Of a stretch of DNA of 64,000 bases, positions 11,601-25,332 are shown in pieces (position 1 is the first letter of the stretch; each line of letters opens with the position of its first letter). Under the pieces are notes generated by a model, which saw nothing but the letters and a program-made list of their open reading frames with translations, ran no database searches and was not told the DNA's origin. Origin of the DNA: Gymnopus androsaceus JB14 (taxonomy: Eukaryota > Basidiomycota > Agaricomycetes > Agaricales > Omphalotaceae); the NCBI GenBank assembly GCA_009733575.1, contig ML769464.1:1-64000 (forward strand), read 5' to 3'. A program made the translations under genes and the position numbers.

Positions 11601-14600
11601 TGCGGGACATGACCTACGAAGAGTCGGTCTTGCGCATGGTTCGCCTGATGTACGTTGCGCACGAGCAGCGCTGGGTTGATATCTCTCTTCGTAACCTCAC
11701 CGGAGACTGGATGCGGAGAATCGAGGAACGATTTGCGGGTGTCAATGGATCTGGCACGAAACCTTCCGTGTTGCAGTCATACAATTCCTTGAACGACCCT
11801 CTTCCTTGTGTCGAGAGCTTCTTCAAGACTTACCCTCTGGCTACTCAGCAGCTTCTTTCTGCTGATGACTCGGGTTTCTTTCTCGCCATCTCTCAGAGGC
11901 GGGGTCAGAAGCCCGTTCCGTTCATCCCTGTTCTTGATGCATCGTTTGAGGTCTGGTTCAAAAAGGTAATTGTTTCAATTTTCATTCAATTCTGGATATG
12001 ATTTCTTATACATTTTCTTTCTATAGGATTCTCTTTGGGCTGCAGAGGACATCGAGGCCGTCTTTGATCAGGATCCTGAGCGTGTCTGTATTCTGCAGGG
12101 CCCTGTTGCGGTGAAGCATTCGGATGATCAAGGACGAACCGATCAAGGACATGCTCGGGAACGTCAACTCCTCGCTCATTGCCAGTGTCTTGAAGCGCAC
12201 TTACGGCGGTGATGCATCGACCATCCCACCGTTGAATATCTTCGCTCCTCAGCCTTCTGCTTCTGAGGCTCCTGCTGGCGTCAAGGTCAGCGTTACCGAC
12301 AAAGAGATCGTCTATCAATTCGGCAAATCTCTTCCCACCAACGCCTCTTGGCTCGCTAGTCTCGCCGGTTCCGAATTGAACTGGCTCCAGGCTCTCGTTG
12401 GATCTCCTAGCATTGTTCAGGGATCCTCTTACATCTCTAATCCTGATTCGTCGTCTTTTCTTCCCTCGTCCTCACGAAAAGGTTGTTGTGGGTCTTTCGA
12501 ACGGCCAGCCGAAATCGATTATTGCGTATGGAGGAGCACGTTCGTATGGTTTGCACGACACCGGGTTCAAAGCGACTGAGATTGTCTACAATTCTTCCAC
12601 CAACTTGATCGACGTCACTATCTTTCGAAGAACGTCGTCAAGTCTCTGTACCGCTCACTTTACAGTTCGAGTACAAGCCTTCGATGGGCTCTGCTCCTAT
12701 CCATGAAATCGTCGCTGGACGAAATAACCGTATCAAGGCCTTCTACTGGAAGCTCTGGTACGGCGATGATCAGGATCTTCCTGATTTGGATGTTCACTGA
12801 TACGTTCACTGGCCCCGAGGTCACTCTCAACGCGAACGATATTGAGAAGTTTTGCTCCATCGTTGGGAACAACGACGAATCCTTCAAGTCTGTGAGGACT
12901 GATAAGATTAGCGCACCTATGGACTTTGCTATTGTTGCTGGCTGGCAGGTATGTATAACTTATCCTTATTTCGATTTTTCAATGATCTAATCCTTTGTTT
13001 TTTTAGGCTATCATCAAGTCCATCTTCCCTTTGGCCATCGATGGTGATCTGCTCAAACTCGTCCATTTGTCGAACAGTTTCCGCATGGTCAAAGGTGCTC
13101 GTTCTTTCCAGGCCGGCGACGTTTGCAGATCCGAGGCGAACATCGTTTCTGTCGTCAATACTGCGCCTGGCAAGGTCGTCAAGGTCAAGGGCCACGTCTA
13201 TCGCGATGGAAAGCCCGTTGTCGAGGTTGTTTCTGCATTCCTTTACCGTGGTGTCTTCACCGACTTCGAAAATACCTTCGAGTTGACCGAGGAACCGGAT
13301 TACATTGTCACTTTGGGCAACGATGCTGATGTGGGAGTCCTACAATCGAAGGAGTGGTTTGACTGGGAAGACGAGTCCCAAGCTCTTACCCCTGGACTTC
13401 CCCTTGTCTTCCGAGTGCAGTCTGAGGTTTCGTTCAAGGATCGGGTCTCCTTCCGCGAGCTTTCCGTTACCGGCGATATCTTCATCCAAGACCAGTTGAA
13501 GAATTTCCACAAAGTCGGATCTGTCGACTTCCAGGCTGACGACGCACATGGAAACCCTGTTGTTTCGTACCTTCAGAGGCACGGTGTCATTCAAGGTCTC
13601 ACCGTCCCTCTTGCCAATGAAGGATACACTCTCACTAGCACGGAGGGTTCCACCTCTTTCTCCGCGCCTCTCACCAACGAACCTTACTCTGGAGTTTCGG
13701 GCGATTTCAACCCCATCCACATCAACCCTTACTTCTCCTGCTATGCGGGCCTGCCTGGTACAATTACGCATGGCTTGTGGTCCAGTGCCGCTACTCGTCG
13801 ATTTGTCGAGAATGTCGTTGCAAAGGGACATCCGGAACGTGTTCTTTCGTGAGTTCGCAGTCTTTTTTTCTTGTATTCGACGCTAATAATATCTTTCTTT
13901 AGTTACGATGTTTCCTTTGTTGGAATGGTCCTTCCCGGAGAGGAGCTTACGGTCAACATTCGCCACGTCGGTATGCGCGATGGAAACATTGTCGTGAAGG
14001 TCGAGACAGTAAATTCCTCCGGCGAGAAGGTCTTGGAGGGTTCAGCGGAGGTGTCTCAACCGACGACTGCCTACGTCTTCACCGGACAAGGGTCGCAGGA
14101 GCCTGGTATGGGTATGGACCTGTACAACACCTCTCCTGCTGCTCGTGCTGTCTGGGACGGTGCCGATGAACATCTTCGTGCGGTATACGGATTCTCCATC
14201 CTCGAAATCGTCAAGGACAACCCGAAGGACAAGACTGTCCATTTCGGTGGTATCAAAGGGCAAGCCATCCGCCAACGTTACATGGAGATGTCTTACGATA
14301 CCACGGATAAGGACGGGCACGTTAAAACTCTCCCTCTCTTTGCGGACATTGACATTCGTACTCCCAAGTACACCTTCAGCCACCCCAATGGTCTACTCTT
14401 CGCTACGCAGTTTCGCTCAGATTGCACTCGTCGTTACCGAGAAAGCGGCGTTTGAAGACATGCGCGCCAAAGGCTTTGTTCAGACCGACTGTGCAGTTTG
14501 CCGGTCACTCCCTCGGTGAATACTCTGCGTTAGCGTCTATCGCCGATGTTCTCGCCATCTCTGCTCTTGTTGACGTGGTCTTCTATCGTGGAATTACGAT

Positions 14601-17600
14601 GCAAGCGTGCTGTCGAACGTGATTCCGAAAACCGTTCCAACTACGCTATGTGTGCGGTCAATCCGAGCCGGATTTCAAAGAGCTTCAGTGATGCTGCTTT
14701 GAGGAGAGGTGGTTGAAAGCATTTCTCAGCTCACTGGCACTCTTCTGGAGATTGTCAACTATAATGTTGAGGTATGTGGTGTGCTCTACCTTTCTATTGC
14801 TTTCTCTTACTTTTTCTATTGCTAATAGGGACAACAATACGTATGCGCCGGAGAATTGGTCGCGCTGCAGACTATGACAAATGTCCTGAATTACCTCAAG
14901 GTTAAGAAGATCGATATCGCGAAGGTATGTAATGTTAATTGCGCTACGTTTGATTCACAGCTGAATTGTCTTAGTTGACCGAGACCTTCTCCATTGAGAA
15001 AGTCAAGGAGATGCTTGGAGACATCGTCCAAGAGTGTCACGGTCGCGCTCAGGAGCAGCAGAAGTTGGAGGGTTACATCAAGTTGGAGCGTGGCTTTGCT
15101 ACGATTCCTCTTCCTGGAATTGACGTACCTTTCCATTCAAGGTATCTTTGGGCTGGTGTTATGCCCTTCCGAACGTGTAAGCTCTTTACATTTGCTGGTC
15201 ATCAAATCACTAACTTGTTTGATAGATCTTTCAAAGAAGATCGACCCTACGCACTTGAACCCCGACGTTCTCATTGGCAAATACATTCCTAATCTAATCG
15301 CCAAACCTTTTGACGTCTCGCGAGAGTACTCTCAAATCATCTACGATCAAACTTCTTCCCCCCGTCTTGACAAAGTCCTGAGGAAGTGGGATGAGGATAA
15401 GTGGGGGTCAGCTGCGAAACGCCAGCAGCTGGCATACATCATCCTTGTCGAGCTATTGGCATATCAGTTTGCGTCACCCGTTCGCTGGATTCAAACACAG
15501 GATCTCCTCTTCGCGCAATTCAACTTTGAACGGCTCATCGAACTCGGTCCTTCTCCGACTCTCACTGGCATGGCAACTCGTACGCTCAAGGCCAAGTACG
15601 AGATGCAGGACGACTGCGTTTCTCTTACTCGAGAAATCCTCTGCCACGCCAAACATTCCAAGGAGATCTACTATTTGTTCGAGGATGATGCGAGTGCAGC
15701 CAGCGAGCCAGAAGTCGAAGCACCTGCTGCTGCTTCTGCCCCTGTTGCATCCACACCTGCTCCTGTCGCCGTCGCCGCTCCCGTTGCTGCATCCGGTCCA
15801 GCTGCCAGCATCGAAGACGTTCCTATCAAGTCTTCCGATATACTCATTGCCATCGTCTCGCAGAAGCTGAAGAAGCCGGTTAGCGAGATTTCCATGTCGA
15901 AATCTATCAAGGACCTTGTCGGTGGAAAGTCAACCCTTCAGAATGAAATCTTGGGCGATCTACAACAGGAGTTTTCTCTGCTCCTGAGAAAGGAGAGGAA
16001 TTGCCTCTTGAGGAACTTGGACCTGCGTTAGGCTCTGGCCACAGCGGCACTTTGGGCAAGTATACCACCGGACTTATCTCACGGTTGATTGGTGGTAAGC
16101 TCCCTGGTGGTTTCAACTCGTCGGCTGTGAAAGCACATTTGTCGAAATCTTGGGGTTTGGGCCCTCTACGTGCTGACGGTGTTCTTCTTCTCGGTACCAC
16201 TATGGAGCCCGCTAAGCGGTTGGGTTCGGAAGCTGAGGCGAAGCTTGGCTCGATGGGGTTACAGCAGCATATGCTCAGCGATCCGGTATTTCTTTGGCGG
16301 CCCCTGGAGCTGCAGGTGGCGGAGGTGGCGGTGGAGGCGGGGGTGCTGTTATCAACAGCGAAGAATTCACGAAGTTCCAGGCCGAGCAGGAGCGTTTCGC
16401 CGCTCAGCATATCGAGCTCTACATGCGCTATCTCAAACGAGACTCTCGCTCGGGTGAGATTGCGTTTGATGCTGAGAAAGCCAACTCGGCGGCTCTCCAG
16501 GCGAAATTGGACAGCATTGCAAAGGAACACGGAGACCTCTACATCGATGGCATCCAGCCTGTCTTCGATCCTTTGAAAGCTCGCCATTTCGACTCGTCTT
16601 GGAACTGGGTCCGTCAGGACGCCCTCATGATGTACTACGACATAATCTTTGGACGTCTCACTACTGTTGATCGCGAGATTACAGCTCGCTGTATTCATCT
16701 CCTCAACCGCGCCGATCCCGAAATGTTGGCCTACATGCAATACAACATTGACCACTGTGATCCGAGCAAGGGAGAGACTTACAAGCTTGCCAAAGAGTTC
16801 GGTCAGCAACTCATCGACAACACTCGTCAAGTTCTCGGGCAACCACCGGTTTACAAAGATGGTATGTTTTTTTCGTTACATTTGTCTTTATTTTACTTAT
16901 AAGATATTATTCTAGTCACTTTCCCGACTGCTCCGCATACAGAGGTCACCAACAAGGGCGAGATCGTCTATACCGAGGTCATGCGCGAAAACGTTCGCAA
17001 GTTGGAGGCTTATGTAGAGGAAATGGCTCGAAGTGATACCGTTTCGGGTGCCGTCAATATCCAGAAGGTTCAGGACGACGTGATGAAGCTTTGGACGATT
17101 GTCAAGTCCCAGCCCGAGATCAGCGACGACCAGAAAAACCGCATTAAGGCTCTCTATGAGGGTGTCGTTCGTTCACTGAGAACGAAAGGCGCTGAACCTC
17201 GCCCTCGCACTCCTCGAAGCCGAAGATCCTCCTCGCAATTCCTCCGACCTCAGGTATCTGGAATTGCCACCGTATCTGCCGATAAAGTCCCTCTTCTGCA
17301 TTTGAAGAGAAAGGTCGGGACCAACTGGGAATACAGCAGCAATCTTACCAGTGTTTACCTCGACATTCTTCACGAGATCGCCACCGCGGGAACGACTTTC
17401 AAGGACAAGAATGCTTTGCTCACCGGAGTCGGTAAAGGCTCGATTGGTGTTGAAGTGGTGAAGGGTTTGCTTTCTGGTGGCGCGCACGTTGTTATCACCA
17501 CCTCCCGCTACAACCGTTCAACGGTTGAATACTACCAGTCAATTTTCCAGACCTTTGGAAGCCGCGGGTCTGCTCTTACCGTCGTACCTTTCAACCAAGG

Positions 17601-20600
17601 CTCGAAGCAAGACGTGGAAGCTCTTGTCGACTACATCTACACCACTCTCGGAATGGATCTCGACTTTATCCTTCCCTTTGCCGGCATTCCTGAGAATGGC
17701 CGCGAGATTGATGGTATCGACGACAAGTCCGAGTTGGCTCACCGCATCATGTTGACCAACTTGTTGCGTATTCTGGGAGCTGTCAAGGGAAAGAAAGCTA
17801 GCCGACAATTCCTCACTCGTCCGACGCAGGTCATTCTTCCTCTATCCCCCAACCACGGTTTGTTCGGTAACGATGGGTTGTACTCTGAGTCAAAGATTTC
17901 TTTGGAAACGCTCTTCCAGCGTTGGGCTTCAGAAAGCTGGGGTGAATATCTCTGTCTCGCTGGGGCTGTCATTGGGTACATTGCAAGTTTTGTCAAGCCT
18001 CGGTCATTTCTAACGTTCTTTTACTAGGTGGACTCGTGGTACCACGCTTATGGGCCCAACAAACATCGTTGCTCACGAGCTCGAAAGCTACGGCGTGCGC
18101 ACGTTCTCTGCGAAGGAGATGGCATTCAACATCCTCGGTCTCATGCACCCTCTTCTTTTCAGTATCACCCAAGTTGAACCGATCTGGGCTGATCTCAATG
18201 GTGGGATGGACCGACTCCCTGACCTGGCCGAAATCACTACTCGTATTCGAAGCTCTCTCATGAAGAAGAGCGACCTCCGTCGCGCTATCGCTCGTGACAA
18301 CGCCGCTGACTACAAGATTCTCAACGGAGTTGACGCAGAACGTTTGATCCAAACTGTCGACGTTCTTCCTCGCGCTAATTTCCGCTTCAATTTCCCTGAT
18401 CTTGAGACTCAAGAAACTCTTGTCGATGTCACCAAGCTTCGTGGTCTGATCGATTTAGAGAAAGTTATGGTCGTCACAGGTTCTGGTGAAGTTGGGCCCT
18501 GGGGTAGTTCGCGTACTCGTTGGGAGATGGAGGCTCGAGGCGAGTTCACCATTGAAGGTGCCATCGAAATGGCTTGGATTATGGGCTACATCAAGCACTT
18601 TGACGGTCGTCTTGAAGGATGGTTCGTTGTATGTGGGCTGGGTGGATAGTAAGAGTGGAGAGCCAGTCGATGACAAGGATGTCAAGGGCCGATACGAGAA
18701 GGACATTCTTGCCCATGCTGGTATTCGATTGATTGGTATGTGATTAACCATTTGTCCAGTCTCGATTTACTAAACGTCTTTGCAGAGCCTGAACTCTTCC
18801 GCGGTTATGACCCTAACAAGAAGGTCTTCAACCAAGAGGTTGAGCTGATTCACGATCTCGAGCCTATCGAAGTCACCCCCGAGGAGGCGTCCAAATTCAA
18901 GCTCCAACACAGCGACAAGTGTGATATTTGGGCCGGTGAAGGTGGCCAATGGTTCTTCAAGCTCAAGAAGGGCGCATGCGTATTTGTTCCGAAAGCCTTT
19001 TCGTTCAGTCGCAAAGTCGGTAGTCAGATTCCCACTGGATGGCACGCTGGCCGATACGGTCTTCCTGACGACATCATTGCTCAAACCGACCCAGTAACGC
19101 TTTGGAGTCTAGTCGCGACCGCGGAAGCTCTCAACATGTCGGGTATCACCGATCCATACGAGCTCTATCAATATATGCATCCTTCTGAAGTCGGGTCGTC
19201 GCTTGGTAGTGGTATGGGTGGTCAGGCCAGTCTTGGGAAGATGTTCAACGACCGTCGCGATGAGAAGGAGGTGCAAAATGATATTTTGCAAGAAACGTAA
19301 GTCCTTCGTTCTTCTGTTTTACTTGTGCTAACTTTGGATATTGCAGCTTCATCAACACTACTGCTGGATGGATCAATCTCCTGCTTATGTCGTCCAGTGG
19401 ACCTGTGAAGATTCCCGTCGGAGCTTGGTATATACTTTCTTTACTTTTGATCTACTCTCATACTCATCTACTTTTGTAGTGCCACCGCTTTACAGTCCCT
19501 CGAAATTGCCTGTGACACCATCTTGTCAGGCAAGGCCAAGGTCATGATTGCCGGAGGTTTCGATGATATCAGCGAAGAGGGTTCTTACGAGTTTGCTAAC
19601 ATGAAAGCTACGAGTAATGCGGACACTGAGTTCGCTATGGGTCGCGAGCCAACGGAGATGTCTAGACCAACCGCAAGTACTCGTGCAGGAGTGAGTTCCT
19701 TCGTCTTCGACTCTAATTATCTTACTGACTCGCTTTACAGTTCATGGAAGCACAAGGTAGTGGTGTGCACATCGTCATGAGCGCGAAGACCGCTTTGGAA
19801 CTTGGTTGCCCTGTCCGTTGTATTCTGGGTTTCACCTCTACTTCTACGTAGGTCCTTACGTGTTTGAACTTTGCTTTTCAACTCATGTCTTCCAATAGCG
19901 ACAAGGCTGGCCGATCTGTCCCTGCTCCTGGTCGTGGATCGCTAACCGTCGCTCGAGAGATCCCTTCGAAGCGCCCTCTTCCTATTCTCGATATCGCTTA
20001 TCGCTCCCGCCAACTCTCCTTCCGTCGCACCCAAGTTTCGCAATGGCTCGCTCATGAGCAGACTCAATTACAGGATGAGATCGAATCTCAGAAGGCCTCT
20101 GGAGAAACCATTGACGAGGAATACTATACATCAAGAGTGGCTGCGATCGAGCAAGAAGCCGCACGCCAGGAGAAGGAGGCACTTGCTACATACGGGATGC
20201 TAGAAGGAAGCGATCCTCACATTGCTCCTTTGCGCCGGGCATTGGCTGTATGGGGTCTGACTGTTGACGACATCAATGTCCTCTCTATTCACGGCACCAG
20301 TACACAGGCCAATGTAAGTCTAAAGTTCAGTATTTGCATGTTCTTGTACTGATGTCCCAAACAGGAGGAGAACGAGACTCATATTTGGAACTCGATCTTC
20401 AAGAACCTCGGTCGAACTCCGGGTAACATTGTTCCTATCGTGGCCCAGAAGAGCCTTTTAGGTCACGCCAAGGGTGGTTCAGCCGCCTGGCAGATAGCTG
20501 GTTTGCTCAATACAATCAACTCGGGCATCGTTCCAGGTAACAGGAGTGCTGAGTACGTTATTGGTTGCTTTCCCCTGTGCTAGTATTGACTCCTTTTCTA

Positions 20601-21606
20601 GCAACGTCGACGACCACTTCCAGCATCGTAGCTTCTTGATGTTCCCATCGAAAACCATTCATACAGATGGGATTCGAGCCGGTATAATGGTAAGTAGTTC
20701 TTATTGTCTGTCATCTCATAATACTCATTGCGTTTTCTAGTCATCATTCGGTTTCGGTCAAGTCGGAGGCGTCTTGCTCGCTATCCATCCTCGATACCTG
20801 TTCGGATCGATCGAACCCGCTCTCTATGAAGGATACAAGGAACGTCGGGCTGTTCGCGCCAAGTTGAGCTACAAGGCCATGAGCGAGATGATGATCAAGA
20901 ACAACCTCGTTCAGATCAAGGAACACCCACCTTACCCGCTCGAGATGGAAGACAAAGTTCTCCTGAACTCAATGGCTCGTGCCAGACCGGATGCCAAGTC
21001 AGGTTCTTATGCGTACACTGAGAAGAAGATGGAGGCTCCAGTTCTTGTCGACGCTGCGAACTTTAAAACCGTTTCCCAAGTGCTCGCCCAGGACGCTTTG
21101 AAAAAGTCTGCTTCTTGCTCGGAGGAATTTACTGGCATTGGAGTAGATCAAGGTACGTTGTGGAGCGTCTTATTTAGAAAATAAACTAATGATATTTTCT
21201 CATTTAGAACTTATTTCTTCCGTTCCCTCGCACAACCCCAACTTTGTTTCCCGCAACTTTACTGATGCCGAGATTGCGTACTGTAATGCTCAGCCATCTC
21301 CTCCATCCTCGTTTGCTGCGCGGTGGGTCGGAAAGGAAGCAGTGTTCAAGTCGCTTGGCGTAAAATCTCGAGGAGCTGCTGCGCCTATGAAGGACATTGA
21401 GATCTTGAACGACAAGGATGGTGTTCCGACTGTGGCATTGCATGGTGAAGCCAAGGCGAAGGCTTCAGAGAAGGGTGTTTCGAAGATCCTGATTTCGCTC
21501 AGTCATTCAGAGGTGTGTTCTTTCCTTTCCCTTCTCTCGCGAATGATAACTGATCAATTGCATGATGTAGAACGTTGCAATTGCTTTCGCCCAGGCTTCA
21601 AAATGA
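8679..21606 (+). CDS. Fungal type I fatty acid synthase, fused beta and alpha subunits
   Basis: The enzyme makes long-chain acyl-CoA from acetyl- and malonyl-CoA with NADPH in the cytosol. Twenty-two exons give about 3,939 residues, as expected for the single-chain basidiomycete form. Domains in order: acetyltransferase with 'GHSQG' near residue 287; enoyl reductase (10.57-11.3 kb, '[14 protein letters not shown]'); dehydratase with 'GDFNPIH' near 1580; malonyl/palmitoyl transferase with 'GHSLGE' near 1835; an Ala/Pro linker; ACP with carrier Ser in '[10 protein letters not shown]' near 2255; ketoreductase ('GVGKGSIG', 'YSESKIS'); ketosynthase with Cys in 'VGACATA' near 3353, then 'SIHGTSTQ' and 'LGHAKGG'; and C-terminal phosphopantetheinyl transferase ('[11 protein letters not shown]'). 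The ACP follows the transferase within one exon (15226-16861), so the fusion is direct. At least twelve one-base indels break exons 4, 5, 7, 10 and 12, most likely sequence errors. The start is the first ATG of a 27-codon exon 1. Confidence 0.96.
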
Positions 21607-21974
21607 TTTTTACGACACGTTTGCATTGGACTGATTACTACTTTTTGCTTTCTCTTAATGCGAAGCTTGTATTATATGTAGATACTTTTGGATAGAAATC
21701 AATTAGACTCTTGCATTATCTCAATTAGAGTGAGTTGGTCAAAGCAGTACTTTGCAATGATGAGCAAGTTGCCACATGGGAAAAAGCTTAGCGCCGTCTC
21801 CACTCAATATCAACCATATCCACCAAATCAAATCCAATATCTCTAACTACATAACGAATTTCATCACGACCAACGTCACGAATTCTTCTATGCTTCTTGC
21901 TTTTATCTAACAAAATCTAACCAAACCTACTCTCTGTGCTACCTGCTTTGCTTTCCTCTTTGGGTTCTCTCGCC

Positions 21975-24900
21975 ATGAACTGGGGACTCTTGCAAACTCT
22001 TGTGGTATTCTTTGCGGTGCTTGACTCCAGGGCAGCTGCGTATACTGCCTTACCGAGGTCCGAGGTCCTTAGGCTTTTTCGTAAACTCTACTGACTATTC
22101 GCTTTAGATGGGGTCAAGCTACTGCTATCATTAACGATGGTCTGTACGTTCAAGGAGGAATGACAGACCAATACAATGCCTATTCTTATACGACTGCCCC
22201 GATAAATGAAGACTTACTCTACCTCTCCTTATCGACTTCCTTCGATCCTTCTTCGCCTCCATGGCAGCTTATCAGCAGCTCCGCCAATTCATCCGCGGGT
22301 CCGCCAGTCGCCTGGCATACAATATCTGCTACTAACACTTCAGAGATTTTTCTCTTTGGTGGTTTACCAGCTATCAATTCACCAACCGTCCTTACTCTTC
22401 GAGCAGATTCGGCTTGGTTGTTGAATATTCTCGAACGACTAGTTCCAATTTGGATCCAGGAGGCCATGTCCTGGGCCAATGAACCTATCAGGCGTATGCG
22501 CCATAGTGCCGTAACCTCCATCGAAGGTGTTGTGTTCATAGTAGGCGGAGAACGGGCGGATGGTTCAGGACTTGCTTTTTCCGACCACTATGCTTTCGAC
22601 CCAGCAGTCCCATCTTTTACTCAACTTCCTACCACCAATGGACCACCCGCAATTACAGGTCATGCTTCCGTCATTCTTCCCAACGGAACCATGCTTGTAT
22701 TCGGCGGATACGAACCCAGCACCTCTTCAATGGTAAACATGTCGACCATATGGACTCTGGACACCACAGCTTCCTCTTTCGAATGGGTCGTTATAACTGC
22801 AGAAGGAACTATCCCTGGATCCAGACGAGCTTTCGTTGCTGTACTCATCGAAGGCGGAAAGATTCTTATACAAGGAGGAAGTAATGCCGATTTTCAGACT
22901 ACGTACAGTGATGGATGGGTTTTGGACTTGAACTCTAATGCTCCGACATGGTCACAGGTTCCTGCCTTGTCGGAGGTTGGCCAGCGGAGAGATCACTTTG
23001 GAGTTTCTTATGGTCCTGATGTGATCTTTGGGTGTGGTGAGTATTAATTTCGATAATGGGTCGATGAATCGACTGAATATTTTTTTCTCTAGGATACGGA
23101 CCATCTGGGCCTGCTCCTGCTGGGCTGATAATATACGATCCTTCAGATAGTGGCTCTGGTAGTGGGAGCTCAGGCTCTGGTTCAGGTTCAGGTTCAGGTT
23201 CAGGCTCCGGTTCAGGCTCTGGCTCTGGCTCTGGTTCAGGCTCAGGCTCAGGCTCAAGTTCAGGTTCGGGCTCTAGTGCTGGCTCTGGTTCTGGCGCCGG
23301 TAGCTCTGACGGAGGCGGCTCCTTCCCCACTACTTACGTCGCGCCTTCGACTTCTCTCACTATCACTGCGACCATCCCCGGCCAAACTGCAACAGGCACC
23401 AGTGGTCCAGGTACCGGGGGTCAAACTATATCTCCTACGAGTCCCAATAATCCAGGAAGCAGCGGCGGTGGAGGCGGTAGTACAGGCTCCGACGGCAGCA
23501 GCAATAATAGCACAGAAGGGATTGCCGTCGGTACTGCACTTGGGATTCTTGGCGCGTTGGCCGCCGGGGTCGTCATCGTCTACTACGTGAGGCGAAGAAG
23601 ACTGAATTCCGCCCAAGAAAGCCGGTTTATGCTATTGAACGATAATGACCCAGAAGCTGGCGTCCCTCCTGTCAGAGCAAGCGGAGAGAAGGGAGCTTAT
23701 AGTGAACGCTGGAATGTACTGAAAAACCTCAAAGTTGGAGGTGCATTGACTGCAGTTCCTGGTGGTGTCGTTGGACTAGCCGAAACTCGCCCTACTACTG
23801 CAAGAAGAGATATGCTTGCTGATGAAGACACTCGAGAATTTGGGTATGGACATCGGAAGAGGGATGGTACCGGTGACAGTTCGTGGTCTCTGATGAGCTT
23901 CATGAAGCTCAGGGGTCGCGAAGGCAGCACCTCTAGTTATGCCAGTCTTTCATCACCTGTCAGAGAGAAATTCGACCCATTCTCTGACGGTGCTTCATTG
24001 ATGAGAGACGAGACAACCGGATTTATCGGTGCCGCTGCACGAGGTCATGGTGGTAATTTCAGCCGCCCACCCCACAACAGAGGCATGAGCTATGCTAGCA
24101 CACTGAGCGCTGTTAGCTCAGATCATGATATGACGGATTACCGACCCAGCACCCACTATCACGACCCATTTTCAGATCCTTTCGCTGACCCAGAAGGTAT
24201 CAATGAAGTGCCACGATTTGGGTCGAATTCTTCTAGGCGACCTTATCCTCAGCCAAATCAACCCCTCCAAATCCAAACCATGCTTCCCATCGAAGTACAC
24301 ACCCTCAGTCCCGTCACTGAAGTTTCGCGTCTGTCACAGAGCGACCATACTGGATCTTCGCACTCTCATGAGCAGCGTCTCAGTCCTTTCAACTCCCTTT
24401 CCCAGGCCACATCTCATACATCCTTTAGTCCTCGACCATCATCTCTTCTCGACATCGGTTCCAGTGGTTCATCGCAACCTGTGAAGCGAAGCGACTCTTG
24501 GTGGTCTCGTTTCTCTCGTACAAACTTACTTGATAGACGGGGTAGTGGTTCACGGCATTTAGGCGGTATGCCAGATATTCGAGATCCAAATCCTCCGCCT
24601 CGATTAGGCGGGCTTGTTGCGATTGAAGAGAGTGGAAATTCTGCTTCTCCAGAGCAAGAGTCACCTGGATCGAATAAATCCAACTCCATCAAACGCATCT
24701 TGTCGAGGGCTGGTGGAACCAAAGTGTACAAAGGGGGAAAGCACGGAAAATCACTCTCTTCACTGCGAACTGCAGACTCTGATGCGATTGAACGGATGGC
24801 AGGTGCAATTGATGTCGTTCAGCGTGAACACAGCGGCAGTCACCGTACTCGAGACAGCACGGGCACTAGCTATGAGGAAAGTAGCGGAGGCTGGCTTCCC

Positions 24901-25332
24901 GAAGACGGACGGGGTGTTGCGCATGGGGTGGATATTTCTTTCGACTCGGTTACCTCTCCAGCACCTATGGCATTCGGAGAATCGCTGGTATCTCCAGAAC
25001 ATCCTTCTTCGCCTCCTAAATCTCTTTCACCTGCGATAACACCACCGATATCTCAGCCAAGCACTGCAGCGAGTTCTGATACATCAGTTAACAGCAGCGG
25101 CACTGGCAGGCGTCCCGTACGCGCACCTACGGGATCTGCTGTTGCAGCTCGTGTTCGAGACTTTGAGAGGCGGATGAGCCAAGATCAGTCGCTTCCAGAC
25201 CCCACTAATACCCGAAAGCACGAAGAGCGAACCAACAAAAGAAAGTCGAATATCAACTATGGACTCGCTGCACGTCCCAGTCTCTATGTGGCTAATCCAG
25301 ATCATCGACAAGGGTCTTCGCAAGATTCATAA
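21975..25332 (+). CDS. Kelch-repeat single-pass membrane protein
   Basis: Three exons (21975-22057, 22108-23036, 23093-25332) encode 1,083 residues. Residues 1-22 are hydrophobic and look like a signal peptide. Residues 25-345 contain several kelch-like units with Gly-Gly or Phe-Gly-Gly turns ('YVQGG', 'FLFGG', 'FIVGGE', 'LVFGGY', 'LIQGG'), expected to form an extracytoplasmic beta-propeller. A linker of about 35 alternating Gly and Ser follows, then a Thr/Ser-rich stalk, one membrane segment near residue 480-505 ('[18 protein letters not shown]') followed by 'RRRR', and a cytoplasmic tail of about 575 residues rich in Ser, Pro and Asp. The architecture recalls fungal surface sensors, but no ligand or partner can be named. 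The GTCC donor of intron 1 is unusual, yet the joined frame 'PRWGQAT' fits kelch proteins. It lies 368 bases downstream of the synthase, same strand. Confidence 0.85.

Noticed and set aside
15907..16842. 311-codon minus-strand frame inside the fatty acid synthase
   Set aside because: It overlaps the ACP and alpha-subunit scaffold exon and follows from codon bias on the opposite strand.
22935..23330. Minus-strand frame of repeated Pro-Glu or Ser-Leu units
   Set aside because: It is the complement of the Gly-Ser linker codons in the kelch gene and has no independent support.
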